Of a stretch of 64,000 bases of DNA, positions 7,203-15,472 are shown piece by piece. Below the pieces are notes generated by a model. That model saw nothing but the letters and a program-made list of their open reading frames with translations. It did no database searches and was not told where the DNA came from. Origin of the DNA: an uncultured Chryseobacterium sp. (GTDB lineage: Bacteria; Bacteroidota; Bacteroidia; Flavobacteriales; Weeksellaceae). Within the stretch, counting starts at the first letter, position 1. Every line of letters begins with the position of its first letter. A program made the translations under genes and the position numbers. The stretch is taken from contig CAJYWD010000003.1 of NCBI GenBank assembly GCA_913778505.1, forward strand, positions 1 to 64,000, written 5' to 3'.

Positions 7203-10058
7203 TTAAAAATTAAAGTTAAACCCTAAGGTATAAGTCCTTGGTCTTGGGTAGAAATTGTTATCTATACCATTAAAATTTTCAGGATCTTGTCCTTTATATT
7301 TTGTCCACAGAAAAGCATTCTGTACAGATCCATAAACTTTCATATTGGTCTTTCCGAAAATCTCTTTGAAAAGATATCCAAGAGATACATTCTCAAGTCT
7401 TAGGAATGTGGCATCTTCTAAGAAATAATCGGAATAATAGGTGTAATCTGTATAAGCTTTAAATGGAGAGTTGGCTGCATAGTCAATCACATTATTGAGA
7501 AAATTCACATTCTGAGGAACAGCATTGATAAGCACTCCTTGACTAATTTTTCTGGTATTATAAACCATCCCGCCTATTTGACCTCTGAAATTAGCCGAAA
7601 AATCCCAATTTTTATAATTGAAAGAAGTCCCAAAACCATAAGTCCAATTTGGACGAATCGCTTTCAAGTATCTGTCATCATCCGTTATCTTGCCGTCTCC
7701 GTTTCTATCAACATATACTTCTGCTAGAGGATTACCGTTGGAATCGTACACTTGCTGGAAGACCCAGGCCGAGTATGGCTGGTAACCGATAAAATTGTAC
7801 GCAAGTCTTCTTTGAGCCGATATTACACTACTGTTATCCACTAATCTGGATACGTTTTTCAAATTAGTAATCTCTGCTTTTGAATAAGCCATATTCCCAA
7901 AGATATTCCACGTAAAAGCTTCATTTTTTATCGGTGAAACATTCAAATTGAACTCTAAACCTTTTGATTTCAAAGAACCTACATTATCAATAAACTCTGT
8001 AGAAAGCCCTTGTCCAGGAGGCAAAGGAACAAGCGAAAGTAAATCATCGGTATTTCTGGTGAATACATCAACTGAACCTGTGATTCTATCCTGAGGAAAA
8101 AATGAAAAATCTAATCCCACATTGCGCGTCTCGGCAGATTCCCAAGTGACATTCGGATTAAATGGAAGTGCACTATAGGTTGTAAGTCCCGGAAAATATT
8201 GCGAATTGGCAGCACCTATTTGGAACAGTGGGCTGGAAGGATAAAAACCTACCACTCCTGTTATGTTTTGGTTACCTGTTTTACCCCATCCTAATCTTAG
8301 CTTTAAATCTCTCACACTAGATGATTCGGCGAAGAAATCATCCTTAACCTTCCACGCAAATGCAACTGCCGGAAAATAGCCCCATCTGTTGCTCTTTTGG
8401 AAGAGCGAAGATGCATCTGCACGAAATGTTATTGTAAACAAATATTTATTTAAAATATCAATATTCGAACGTCCAATGAAGGATTGAAGATTCAATTCAT
8501 TATAATATCTATTGTTAGGATTAAGTGCTAGACCCGGCACAGGTTCTCTAAGTCCGGTATTATCATTGGTTCTGTAATTATCTTTGTGACCGTCATTTTT
8601 AAAATTTTGATAAGAATAACCTCCTTGGATCAAAAAATGATTAATTATCCCTGAAAAATTCTTTTCGTAGACCAAATAAGAATCCAAAGTCTGGTTAGTA
8701 ATCGTCTGCATTTCTCTATAATCTACTCCAGGATTGAAAACATAATCATTCGGCGAACTGGAACCAGCAGGATTCCTGTAGGTTGCAATAGCATTGTTTG
8801 AAAAAATGGTCTTCAAATCTGATTTAGATGCCTCTAAGCCATAATTTACGATTACTCTCAAATCAGGTAGAAAATGAAATTTGTAAGTCATCTCTGCATT
8901 TCCTAGGAATTTGGAAATTCTTTGCGGATTATCTCTCTGCATCAAAATTGCAAGTGGATTAACCTGACCTAATATTTTCCACTGATTACTATCATAATAC
9001 ATTGGCTGGTAATATCCTCCAAATCTATCATAAGGAATTCCTGATAAACCGGTTTGAGAAACAAAAACAGGCTTAGTTGGATCCATTGTTAATGCGTTGC
9101 CCACTGCACCTCCGACATCTACTGAATTAAAATCAGAAAATACCCCTTTAGTATTAATTTCAAATTTTAAATGATTATCCCAAAAAGAAGGACTAAGGTT
9201 CAATCCGACAGAATATCTGTTATAATCACTGGTTCTAACCAAACCTTCTGTTCTATTATACCCTATTGATAATCTTGCCGGCATCATATCCAACAAAGTG
9301 CCCGAAACACTTGCATTATTATCAGAAGAAACCGTGGTTCTAAAAACAACTTTCTGCCATTCTGTATCATATATTTTTCCAGCTACAGTGGGTTTATTCT
9401 TGTCACCCCCAACTCCCAATCTATAAGAATATTGCGGATAATTTTTGATTATAAAATCTGTATATTCATTCGCATTCATAACATCTACATATTTTGGAAC
9501 TTGCCCTATAGATACGGATGTATTAAACGTTGCCTGAAATTTTTTACCTCCCTTTTTTGTAGTAATCAATATAACCCCATTAGAAGCTCTGGAACCATAT
9601 ATTGCAGTTGCAGAAGCATCTTTTAGTATAGAAAAGGATTCAATATCATTCGGATTGATCAGATTCAGGGGATTGCTGGAACCCGCAGGATTATTAGAAT
9701 CCAAAGGAACACCATCAATAACAATCAACGGACTGTTGGAGGCACTTAAAGAAGAACCGCCTCTAATCCTAATGTTGGGAGCCGAGTCCGGAGAACCTCC
9801 GTCATTAGTAATCCTTACACCTGGCGCTTTACCTTGTATTAGCTGATCGGCCGAAACAATAGCACCTTGATTAAAATCTTTGGACGTAATAGAAGTTACA
9901 GAACCTGTTAAGTCAGACTTTTTCTGCTTACCATAACCAATCAGCACCACCTGCTCGATTGCAGTTTCTTTTTTCGCCGAATCCTTTTGCTGGGCATGTA
10001 TCATTGACCCGAGCAACAGAAAAGCTGGTGCAATTTTTAGTAAATTATAGTTTCTCAC
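7203..10058 (-). CDS. susC: SusC/RagA family TonB-dependent outer-membrane transporter
   Basis: This 951-residue transporter imports oligosaccharides across the outer membrane using TonB energy. A signal peptide ending MIHAQ is followed by a TonB-box-like segment (EQVVLIGYGKQKKSDLTGS), the plug domain with IRIRGGSSL and SPLIVIDGVPLD, and a long beta-barrel ending in an aromatic residue (TYTLGFNFNF). The CarboxypepD-regulatory-like domain that many SusC proteins carry between signal peptide and plug is absent, which explains the slightly short length. It is the first gene of the locus and has a long AT-rich upstream region. Confidence 0.94.
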   Translation of the reverse strand: MRNYNLLKIAPAFLLLGSMIHAQQKDSAKKETAIEQVVLIGYGKQKKSDLTGSVTSITSKDFNQGAIVSADQLIQGKAPGVRITNDGGSPDSAPNIRIRGGSSLSASNSPLIVIDGVPLDSNNPAGSSNPLNLINPNDIESFSILKDASATAIYGSRASNGVILITTKKGGKKFQATFNTSVSIGQVPKYVDVMNANEYTDFIIKNYPQYSYRLGVGGDKNKPTVAGKIYDTEWQKVVFRTTVSSDNNASVSGTLLDMMPARLSIGYNRTEGLVRTSDYNRYSVGLNLSPSFWDNHLKFEINTKGVFSDFNSVDVGGAVGNALTMDPTKPVFVSQTGLSGIPYDRFGGYYQPMYYDSNQWKILGQVNPLAILMQRDNPQRISKFLGNAEMTYKFHFLPDLRVIVNYGLEASKSDLKTIFSNNAIATYRNPAGSSSPNDYVFNPGVDYREMQTITNQTLDSYLVYEKNFSGIINHFLIQGGYSYQNFKNDGHKDNYRTNDNTGLREPVPGLALNPNNRYYNELNLQSFIGRSNIDILNKYLFTITFRADASSLFQKSNRWGYFPAVAFAWKVKDDFFAESSSVRDLKLRLGWGKTGNQNITGVVGFYPSSPLFQIGAANSQYFPGLTTYSALPFNPNVTWESAETRNVGLDFSFFPQDRITGSVDVFTRNTDDLLSLVPLPPGQGLSTEFIDNVGSLKSKGLEFNLNVSPIKNEAFTWNIFGNMAYSKAEITNLKNVSRLVDNSSVISAQRRLAYNFIGYQPYSAWVFQQVYDSNGNPLAEVYVDRNGDGKITDDDRYLKAIRPNWTYGFGTSFNYKNWDFSANFRGQIGGMVYNTRKISQGVLINAVPQNVNFLNNVIDYAANSPFKAYTDYTYYSDYFLEDATFLRLENVSLGYLFKEIFGKTNMKVYGSVQNAFLWTKYKGQDPENFNGIDNNFYPRPRTYTLGFNFNF

Positions 10059-10656
10059 AAAAAATAAATTTTTAAGGTTTATATTATTATTTTCAAATCA
10101 TCAGGAGACAGAGCATCTCCTGCCTCGCAATTTATAAAATTTTCGATTCTCTGTTAAAATTATTTTAAATTCTATAAAATTACTAATGAAATTTTGATAT
10201 TAAAAGCTCTATCAATCATTTAAACAACTAATATACAACACTTTATCGCAATGTTAATTTTTTTAACAAATCATGTTTTTTGCTTAATTTTTCTGGAATT
10301 TGGACCTTATTTCTTCTTCTAAATTAACCAATATTAATCCTATATTAATCAAAAATGAACTTTCCTGAATTTTTATGATTGATCATCAGCCGCTGAAAAT
10401 CATTAAATCATGCGAAATTACAGCCGTTTAAAATAATCATAATTATAATATTTATTGAGTATTTTATTCTATAATAAAATAATTTTTAAGAATTTATAAT
10501 CATCTGTTAATTCATAAAAATGGGTCGAAATCATATAAATTGGTTAATGAATTTATCTATACATTAAAACATATCATAATCAATTCTTATTAGCAGCGGA
10601 TCTGATGTGAGTTCGAAATGAAAATCGTAATTTCGCAGTTCAAATTCTATTTTAAA
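10059..10656. other. Long AT-rich divergent intergenic region between susC and metG
   Basis: About 600 bases without a convincing gene. It must hold the susC promoter (leftward) and the metG promoter (rightward). A TAATTTCG box at 10629-10636, one mismatch from TAnnTTTG, lies just before the preferred metG start. A hairpin in the susC leader is listed separately. No other structure is clear. Confidence 0.6.
10102..10122 (-). promoter_or_regulatory. Hairpin in the susC leader
   Basis: CAGGAGA (10102-10108) pairs perfectly with TCTCCTG (10116-10122) around a 7-base loop. It lies 44-64 bases upstream of the susC start in very AT-rich DNA, where such a GC-containing stem stands out. It could be an RNA leader element or a protein-binding palindrome. 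No T-run follows, so it is not an ordinary terminator. Confidence 0.35.
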
Positions 10657-12690
10657 ATGTCAAACAGAAAGATGATTACGGCGGCGTTGCCTTATGCAAA
10701 CGGACCGGTTCATATTGGGCATTTAGCAGGTGTTTACATTCCTGCGGATGTTTATGCAAGATTTCAGAGAAGATTAGGAAAAGATGTAGCGTTTATTTGC
10801 GGAAGCGATGAGCACGGAATTCCTATTACCATAAGAGCTAAAAAAGAAGGCGTTACGCCACAGGATATTGTTGACAAATACCACGAGATCATCAAAAAGT
10901 CGTTCTCGGATCTGGGAATTTCTTTTGATGAATATTCCAGAACAACATCAGCGATTCACCGTGAAACAAGTCAGGATTTCTTTAAAGTTCTTTATGAAAA
11001 AGGCAAATTCACGGAAGAAATGTCTGAGCAATATTTTGACCAACTGGCAGGAGAATTCTTGGCTGACAGATACATCGTTGGAACTTGCCCGAATTGCGGC
11101 AACGAAAATGCTTACGGTGATCAATGTGAGAAATGTGGTTCTACCCTTTCGCCTTCGGAATTGATCAATCCGAAATCCATGTTGAGCGGCAATGTTCCGA
11201 TTCTGAAAGAGACTAAAAATTGGTATTTGCCTTTAAACGAATATGAAGATTTCCTGAACGAATGGATCATCGAAGGTCATAAAGACGACTGGAAACCGAA
11301 CGTTTACGGACAGGTAAAATCTTGGCTGAATGATGGTCTGAAACCTCGTGCCATGACCAGAGACCTGAATTGGGGCGTTCCTGTCCCACTTCCGAATGCG
11401 GATGGAAAAGTATTGTATGTTTGGTTTGATGCGCCGATTGGCTACATTTCTTTTACCAAAGAATGGGCAGAGAAAAACGGAAAAGACTGGAAAGACTACT
11501 GGCAGAGCGAAGATTCTGATTTGGTTCACTTCATCGGAAAAGATAATATCGTTTTTCACTGTATCATTTTCCCAAGCATGATGAAGGCTCACGGCGATTT
11601 CATCATGCCGAAAAATGTTCCCGCTTTCGAATTCCTTAATCTTGAAAACGATAAAATCTCAACCTCAAGAAATTGGGCAGTTTGGGCACACGAATATGTG
11701 GAAGATTTCCCCGGGCAACAGGATGTTTTGCGTTATGCGCTTCTTTCATCTGCTCCGGAAACGAAGGATAACAACTTTACCTGGAAAGATTTCCAGACGA
11801 AGAATAATTCAGAATTGGTGGGGATTTTCGGGAACTTTATCAACAGAGTGGCGGTTTTGATTCATAAATATTATGATGGAATCGTTCCTCAAGGCGATGT
11901 TAATGCTCCCGAATTAGCAGAAATCAATAAATCGGCAAAAGAAATTTCAGGATTTTTAGAAAATTATGAGTTCAGAAACTCATTATCGGCCTTGATGAAT
12001 TTAGCTCGTTTCGGAAACCAATATCTTCAGACGGAAGAACCTTGGAAAACAATTAAAGATAATCCTGAAAAAGCGGCACATTCTTTATTTGTAGGTGCTC
12101 AGATTGCTGTAGCACTAGCACAATTGTGCGAACCGTTTATGCCGTTCAGTTCAGAAAAATTACTGAATATGTTCAATGTTCAGAAATCAGATTGGAACGA
12201 TGTTGAAACGAAATCTGTTCTAATTAAGAGCGGACATCAAATCAATGAGGCTTCTCTTCTTTTCTCAAAAATAGAAGATGACGTGATTGAAGCTCAAATC
12301 CAAAAACTGGAAAACACCAAACAAAACAATAAAAAAACAAATCCTAACGCCAATCCTATGAAAGACGAAATACAATTTGATGATTTTGCTAAGATCGACC
12401 TTAGAACCGCAACCATCCTTGAAGCTGAAAAAGTGGAGAAAGCAGACAAATTATTGAAGTTCAAAGTGGATACTGGCGTTGATATTAGAACCGTGGTTTC
12501 TGGAGTTGCTGAGAGTTTTTCTCCCGAAGAATTGATTGGAAAACAAGTGATGATTTTACTGAATCTGGCACCAAGAAAAATCCGTGGAATAGAATCTCAA
12601 GGAATGTTCTTATTGACAACAAAACCTGACGGAAAATTATCTTTCGTAACGCCGGACGAAACTGTGGAAAACGGGATTGAAATTGGGTAA
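10657..12690 (+). CDS. metG: Methionyl-tRNA synthetase
   Basis: This cytoplasmic enzyme charges tRNA-Met. From the chosen start the protein is 677 residues. The class I HIGH motif is at 19-22 (NGPVHIGH). A zinc knuckle with two CxxC pairs (CPNCG and CEKCG) lies near 143-160. The KMSKS-type loop appears as KISTS near 334. A C-terminal Trbp111/EMAP-II-like tRNA-binding domain covers about 565-677 (DFAKIDLRTATILEAEKVE). An in-frame ATG at 10618 would add 13 residues unlike the family, and a promoter-like box overlaps it, so 10657 is preferred. The last 50 bases are duplicated downstream at 13269-13318. Confidence 0.97.
   Translation: MSNRKMITAALPYANGPVHIGHLAGVYIPADVYARFQRRLGKDVAFICGSDEHGIPITIRAKKEGVTPQDIVDKYHEIIKKSFSDLGISFDEYSRTTSAIHRETSQDFFKVLYEKGKFTEEMSEQYFDQLAGEFLADRYIVGTCPNCGNENAYGDQCEKCGSTLSPSELINPKSMLSGNVPILKETKNWYLPLNEYEDFLNEWIIEGHKDDWKPNVYGQVKSWLNDGLKPRAMTRDLNWGVPVPLPNADGKVLYVWFDAPIGYISFTKEWAEKNGKDWKDYWQSEDSDLVHFIGKDNIVFHCIIFPSMMKAHGDFIMPKNVPAFEFLNLENDKISTSRNWAVWAHEYVEDFPGQQDVLRYALLSSAPETKDNNFTWKDFQTKNNSELVGIFGNFINRVAVLIHKYYDGIVPQGDVNAPELAEINKSAKEISGFLENYEFRNSLSALMNLARFGNQYLQTEEPWKTIKDNPEKAAHSLFVGAQIAVALAQLCEPFMPFSSEKLLNMFNVQKSDWNDVETKSVLIKSGHQINEASLLFSKIEDDVIEAQIQKLENTKQNNKKTNPNANPMKDEIQFDDFAKIDLRTATILEAEKVEKADKLLKFKVDTGVDIRTVVSGVAESFSPEELIGKQVMILLNLAPRKIRGIESQGMFLLTTKPDGKLSFVTPDETVENGIEIG
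12641..12690 (+). repeat. metG 3' end, upstream copy of a 50-bp direct repeat
   Basis: These 50 bases encode the last 16 residues and stop codon of metG. They recur at 13269-13318 with 46 of 50 identical positions. The four differences are all synonymous in the metG frame. The two copies bracket the toxin-antitoxin pair. Confidence 0.9.
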
Positions 12691-12740
12691 CAAAGTCTTA
12701 TTTTAAATATTTTATTTTTAATATTAGAGAGTTCATAATT

Positions 12741-12770
12741 TTTTGTGGAAAATATAAAACATTATCTTTG
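12741..12770 (+). promoter_or_regulatory. Promoter of the toxin-antitoxin pair
   Basis: TTTTG at 12741-12745 is followed after 17 bases by TATCTTTG at 12763-12770. This matches the Bacteroidota -33 TTG and -7 TAnnTTTG consensus, and lies 19 bases before the antitoxin ATG. Confidence 0.65.
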
Positions 12771-12789
12771 TTTAAGAAATTTTTGAAAA

Positions 12790-12999
12790 ATGGAAACAAT
12801 CAATATTAAAGCTCAGACCAGTGATGATTCTCAGATAGAAGCTATAAAAGCATTTATGAAAGCTTTGAAGATAAAATTTGAGCTTTCCAAAGATTATAAT
12901 GAAGATTTTGTAAAAAAAATCCAACAAGGAGATGAAGACCTAAAAAATAACAAAGGTCGAAAAGTAAGTATTGAGGATTTAGACAACTTATGGAAATAA
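12790..12999 (+). CDS. Antitoxin of a YoeB-type module (DUF2683-like)
   Basis: This 69-residue protein overlaps the toxin start by 10 bases, the usual arrangement of antitoxin first, toxin second. It begins with a short beta strand (ETINIKAQTSDDSQIEAIKAFMKAL), as in small Bacteroidota antitoxins annotated DUF2683. Its C-terminal half is charged (GDEDLKNNKGRKVSIEDLDNLWK), and such tails wrap the toxin active site. It should neutralise the toxin and repress the shared promoter. The family name is from memory; the antitoxin role follows from position. Confidence 0.8.
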   Translation: METINIKAQTSDDSQIEAIKAFMKALKIKFELSKDYNEDFVKKIQQGDEDLKNNKGRKVSIEDLDNLWK

Positions 13000-13250
13000 T
13001 ATTACTTCCACAAGCCGATGAAGACCTAAAATACTGGCAAAAAACAGGCAATAAAAGAATTCTCAAAAAAATTGCAGAATTGACCAGGTCAATACTTGAA
13101 AATCCTTATTTGGGAATTGGAAAACCTGAGGCTCTCAAATATAGTCTTGCACCAAAATGGTCAAGAAGAATCAATCAGGAACACCGTTTTGTATATCTTG
13201 TAGTAAAAAATAAATTATATATCTACTCCTTAAAAGGTCATTATGAATAA
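12990..13250 (+). CDS. yoeB: Txe/YoeB family mRNA-interferase toxin
   Basis: This 86-residue ribosome-dependent mRNA interferase matches Escherichia coli YoeB along its length. Conserved segments include KYWQKTGNKRILKKI, GIGKPEALKYSL, WSRRINQEHRFVY and the terminal GHYE. The catalytic residues of YoeB line up as Glu47, Arg66, His84 and Tyr85, so the toxin looks intact. It overlaps the antitoxin by 10 bases. Immediately downstream is a second copy of the metG 3' end, which suggests the pair arrived as a unit. Confidence 0.92.
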   Translation: MEIILLPQADEDLKYWQKTGNKRILKKIAELTRSILENPYLGIGKPEALKYSLAPKWSRRINQEHRFVYLVVKNKLYIYSLKGHYE

Positions 13251-13268
13251 ACAGAACAACAAATCTGT

Positions 13269-13318
13269 CTTTCGTAACGCCGGATGAAACGGTGGAAAAC
13301 GGGATTGAAATCGGATAA
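13269..13318 (+). repeat. Second copy of the metG 3' end, downstream of the toxin gene
   Basis: This copy has no start codon and is not translated as part of metG. It is 46/50 identical to 12641-12690 and still ends in TAA. The strong terminator just after it (13341-13373) looks like the original metG terminator. That makes this copy the probable ancestral tail and the upstream copy the imported one. Confidence 0.9.
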
Positions 13319-13340
13319 AATAAAAATAATATCTTCGTAC

Positions 13341-13373
13341 AAAAATCTTTTAGAAATTATCTAAAAGATTTTT
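13341..13373 (+). terminator. Intrinsic terminator, probably the original metG terminator
   Basis: A perfect 14-bp stem (13341-13354 with 13360-13373), a 5-base loop and a T-run. It now serves the metG and toxin-antitoxin transcripts. Confidence 0.85.
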
Positions 13374-13416
13374 TTTTCGCATCATTCTTGATGCTCGTTG
13401 ACAAAAAAAATTATTT

Positions 13417-14277
13417 ATGAGAAAATTATATTTATTATTTCTTTTTACAACAATTTTTTCTTGTGGAAAAGATAATAACCATGAAATGGTATCTGCTGAT
13501 GCAGCTTTAGCGAATATTGTAAGCGAACCGAGTGAAAGCAGTGATAAATTACTTCCTCCTCCACCCAACATAAAGGATGAGAAAATTAACACTGACAATT
13601 CTCAGAATATTTCTCAAAAAATTATTAAAACCGGAAGAATAGAAATTGAAGTTGAAAATATTAACAAAGCTCAAAAAATCATTTCTGACTATCTCAAAAA
13701 ACTGAATGCTTACGAACAAGGCGAATTTTTTAGCAACAGCGAAGAACAGGAAATGTTGAAAATGACTATCAGAGTTCCCAACCAGAATTTTGATAATCTG
13801 CTGCAATCATTCAGTTCAGAATTAGGAAATGTGATTTCTAAAAATGCAGGCATAGATGATGTTACAGAAGAATATACCGATGTTTCCATAAGACTGGAAA
13901 ACAAATTGGTTTATTTGGAAAAATACAGAGAACTGGTAAAAAGAAGCACCAATACAAAAGACATTTTGGAAATTCAGGAGAAGATCCGCGCGTTAGAAGA
14001 GGAAATCGAATCATCTAAAGGAAGACTAAAATTTATAGATGACAAAGTAAAATATAGCACAATAGAATTAACTTTAATCAAAAACAAGCCGAGAAATTCT
14101 GTCACTTCTAAAATAGGTTTTGGAAGCCAGTTTGTAGATTCAGTGGCACAAGGCTGGAATAATTTTGTCGGTTTCATTTTAGGATTGATATCCTATTGGC
14201 CATTCTTATTAATCATCCCGGTTATTATCATTTTATTCAGAAAATGGAGGAATCGAAAGAGACAATCTAAAGACTAA
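13417..14277 (+). CDS. DUF4349 domain lipoprotein
   Basis: This 286-residue lipoprotein has the lipobox IFSC (Cys16) followed by a low-complexity, proline-containing linker. A DUF4349-type region covers about 65-270: IIKTGRIEIEVENINKA, then RVPNQNFDNLL, then a coiled coil near 150-195 (KDILEIQEKIRALEEEIES). A C-terminal membrane helix (about 255-275, YWPFLLIIPVIIILF) with a basic tail follows. It is anchored by lipid and helix, probably in the cell envelope. The biochemical function of the family is unknown. It stands alone between two terminators. Confidence 0.88.
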   Translation: MRKLYLLFLFTTIFSCGKDNNHEMVSADAALANIVSEPSESSDKLLPPPPNIKDEKINTDNSQNISQKIIKTGRIEIEVENINKAQKIISDYLKKLNAYEQGEFFSNSEEQEMLKMTIRVPNQNFDNLLQSFSSELGNVISKNAGIDDVTEEYTDVSIRLENKLVYLEKYRELVKRSTNTKDILEIQEKIRALEEEIESSKGRLKFIDDKVKYSTIELTLIKNKPRNSVTSKIGFGSQFVDSVAQGWNNFVGFILGLISYWPFLLIIPVIIILFRKWRNRKRQSKD

Positions 14278-14280
14278 AAT

Positions 14281-14315
14281 AAAAAACCTCGGAGAAATTA
14301 ACTCCGAGGTTTTTT
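14281..14315. terminator. Bidirectional terminator between convergent genes
   Basis: A 14-bp stem (14281-14294 with 14302-14315) has A-runs on one side and T-runs on the other. It can serve both the DUF4349 gene and the convergent methyltransferase gene, whose stop codon it touches. Confidence 0.85.
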
Positions 14316-15019
14316 TATTTCTTGGTCAATCTCGCCAGATAAGAATCTTCCTCCTGAAGAATTTTTTCAATTCTAAAACCATTATGTTCTGCAGCGTTTT
14401 TCAAAGTATTGAAATCGAGGTAGAGCCATTTTATCGGTTCTTCAGATTCGCCTTTGTAATGAACAATGTAATCCAGCTCGCCATAATAGCCATCGGCAGG
14501 AATTAAAATTCCGCCATCTTCATCCTCATCAAACATATAGAGAATATCGGTGCTGTCAATCAAAATCTGACCTTTTGGATTGAGTAATGAGTGAAGCTTT
14601 TGAAGATAAATATCGATAACATTCAGACTTTGGAAAATCCCGGTTCCGTTCATCAATAAAAGAATTGTATCAAAAGTTTCGTCTGAAAAATGAAGCATAT
14701 TTTCTGCAACCGCAATCTTCACACCTCTCAATTTGCAAACTTCAATGGATTTCGGCGAAATATCCAGTGCGGTAACGTCAAGATTTCTTTCATTCTGAAG
14801 ATAAAGGGAATGCGAACCCGCTCCAGCTCCAACATCCAAAACTTTTCCATTGGCTAATTTCAAAGCTTTCTGTTCGATTTTATTCATCCCGTCAAAATCT
14901 CGAAAAAGATATTTTACAGGGAGTTCATCCAATTCGGAGATCGAAGTTTCGGTTTGCAGATCTTCCGGGACATCATTGTGATAATAATCCCAAATCGCAC
15001 GTCCCATTAGGTCTTTCAT
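14315..15019 (-). CDS. Class I SAM-dependent methyltransferase
   Basis: This 234-residue protein has the SAM-binding glycine loop VLDVGAGAGSHSLYL (about 60-74), motif II as VTALDISPKS (about 81-90) and a motif IV-like TILLLMNGTG (about 117-126). The substrate cannot be told from sequence. The N-terminal part (IWDYYHNDVPEDLQTETSI) is typical of a Bacteroidota-specific small-molecule methyltransferase group. It is a single gene with no operon partner. Confidence 0.85.
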   Translation of the reverse strand: MKDLMGRAIWDYYHNDVPEDLQTETSISELDELPVKYLFRDFDGMNKIEQKALKLANGKVLDVGAGAGSHSLYLQNERNLDVTALDISPKSIEVCKLRGVKIAVAENMLHFSDETFDTILLLMNGTGIFQSLNVIDIYLQKLHSLLNPKGQILIDSTDILYMFDEDEDGGILIPADGYYGELDYIVHYKGESEEPIKWLYLDFNTLKNAAEHNGFRIEKILQEEDSYLARLTKK

Positions 15020-15153
15020 AGTAGTAATTGTGGATGCAAAGATAAAATTTTTGAGACAATACTTTTTACTAAAGAGATTCTACATTAGCCAAACATACTT
15101 GTTTTAAATCAAATGCAATTGCAGCAAGTTACAAAACTAGGGTTTTGCAATTA

Positions 15154-15283
15154 AACAACTTCTCCGGAAGTCTCCCACAAACCGTGGGAAACAAAACAAC
15201 TTTGACGGACGTCACAAAACCCAGGACTTGTAACAAAACAACTTCTCTGGAAGTCTCCCGCAAACCGTGGGAAACAAAACAAC
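15154..15283. repeat. Intergenic direct repeat with conserved hairpins
   Basis: A 47-base unit at 15154-15200 recurs at 15237-15283 (period 83) with two differences. Each unit contains a TCCGGA-like palindrome and a hairpin, TCCCAC-AAACC-GTGGGA. In the second copy the left arm is TCCCGC, which keeps pairing through a G-U wobble. Partial copies of the AACAACT and CCGGAAGTC words continue to about 15335. It lies in the 450-base gap before the VWA gene. It looks like a clustered flavobacterial intergenic repeat. Confidence 0.7.
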
Positions 15284-15472
15284 TCCTCCGGAAGTCACAA
15301 ACAACTTTGTTTCAAACAAACGGAGGACTACGGTAAAGATAAACAAGATCATTTCTGATCAAATACGTTTTAATTTTGATTTAAGTATTACGGTCATTCG
15401 TTTTTTCTATTTACTCACGGTTCAGATTTTGCTAATAATGCCTAAATTGTATATCCAATTTGAAATCATTCT

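Noticed and set aside
10618-10656. Upstream start for metG
   Set aside because: The extra 13 residues are not part of the family, and a promoter-like box overlaps the region; the start at 10657 gives the normal N-terminus.
15145-15336. 63-codon frame across the intergenic repeats
   Set aside because: Its apparent protein repeats simply reflect the DNA repeat units; no translation signal.
15060-15340. Intergenic repeat cluster considered as a CRISPR array
   Set aside because: Units have unequal spacing, internal palindromes and no spacers of constant length, so it is a repeat cluster and not an array.
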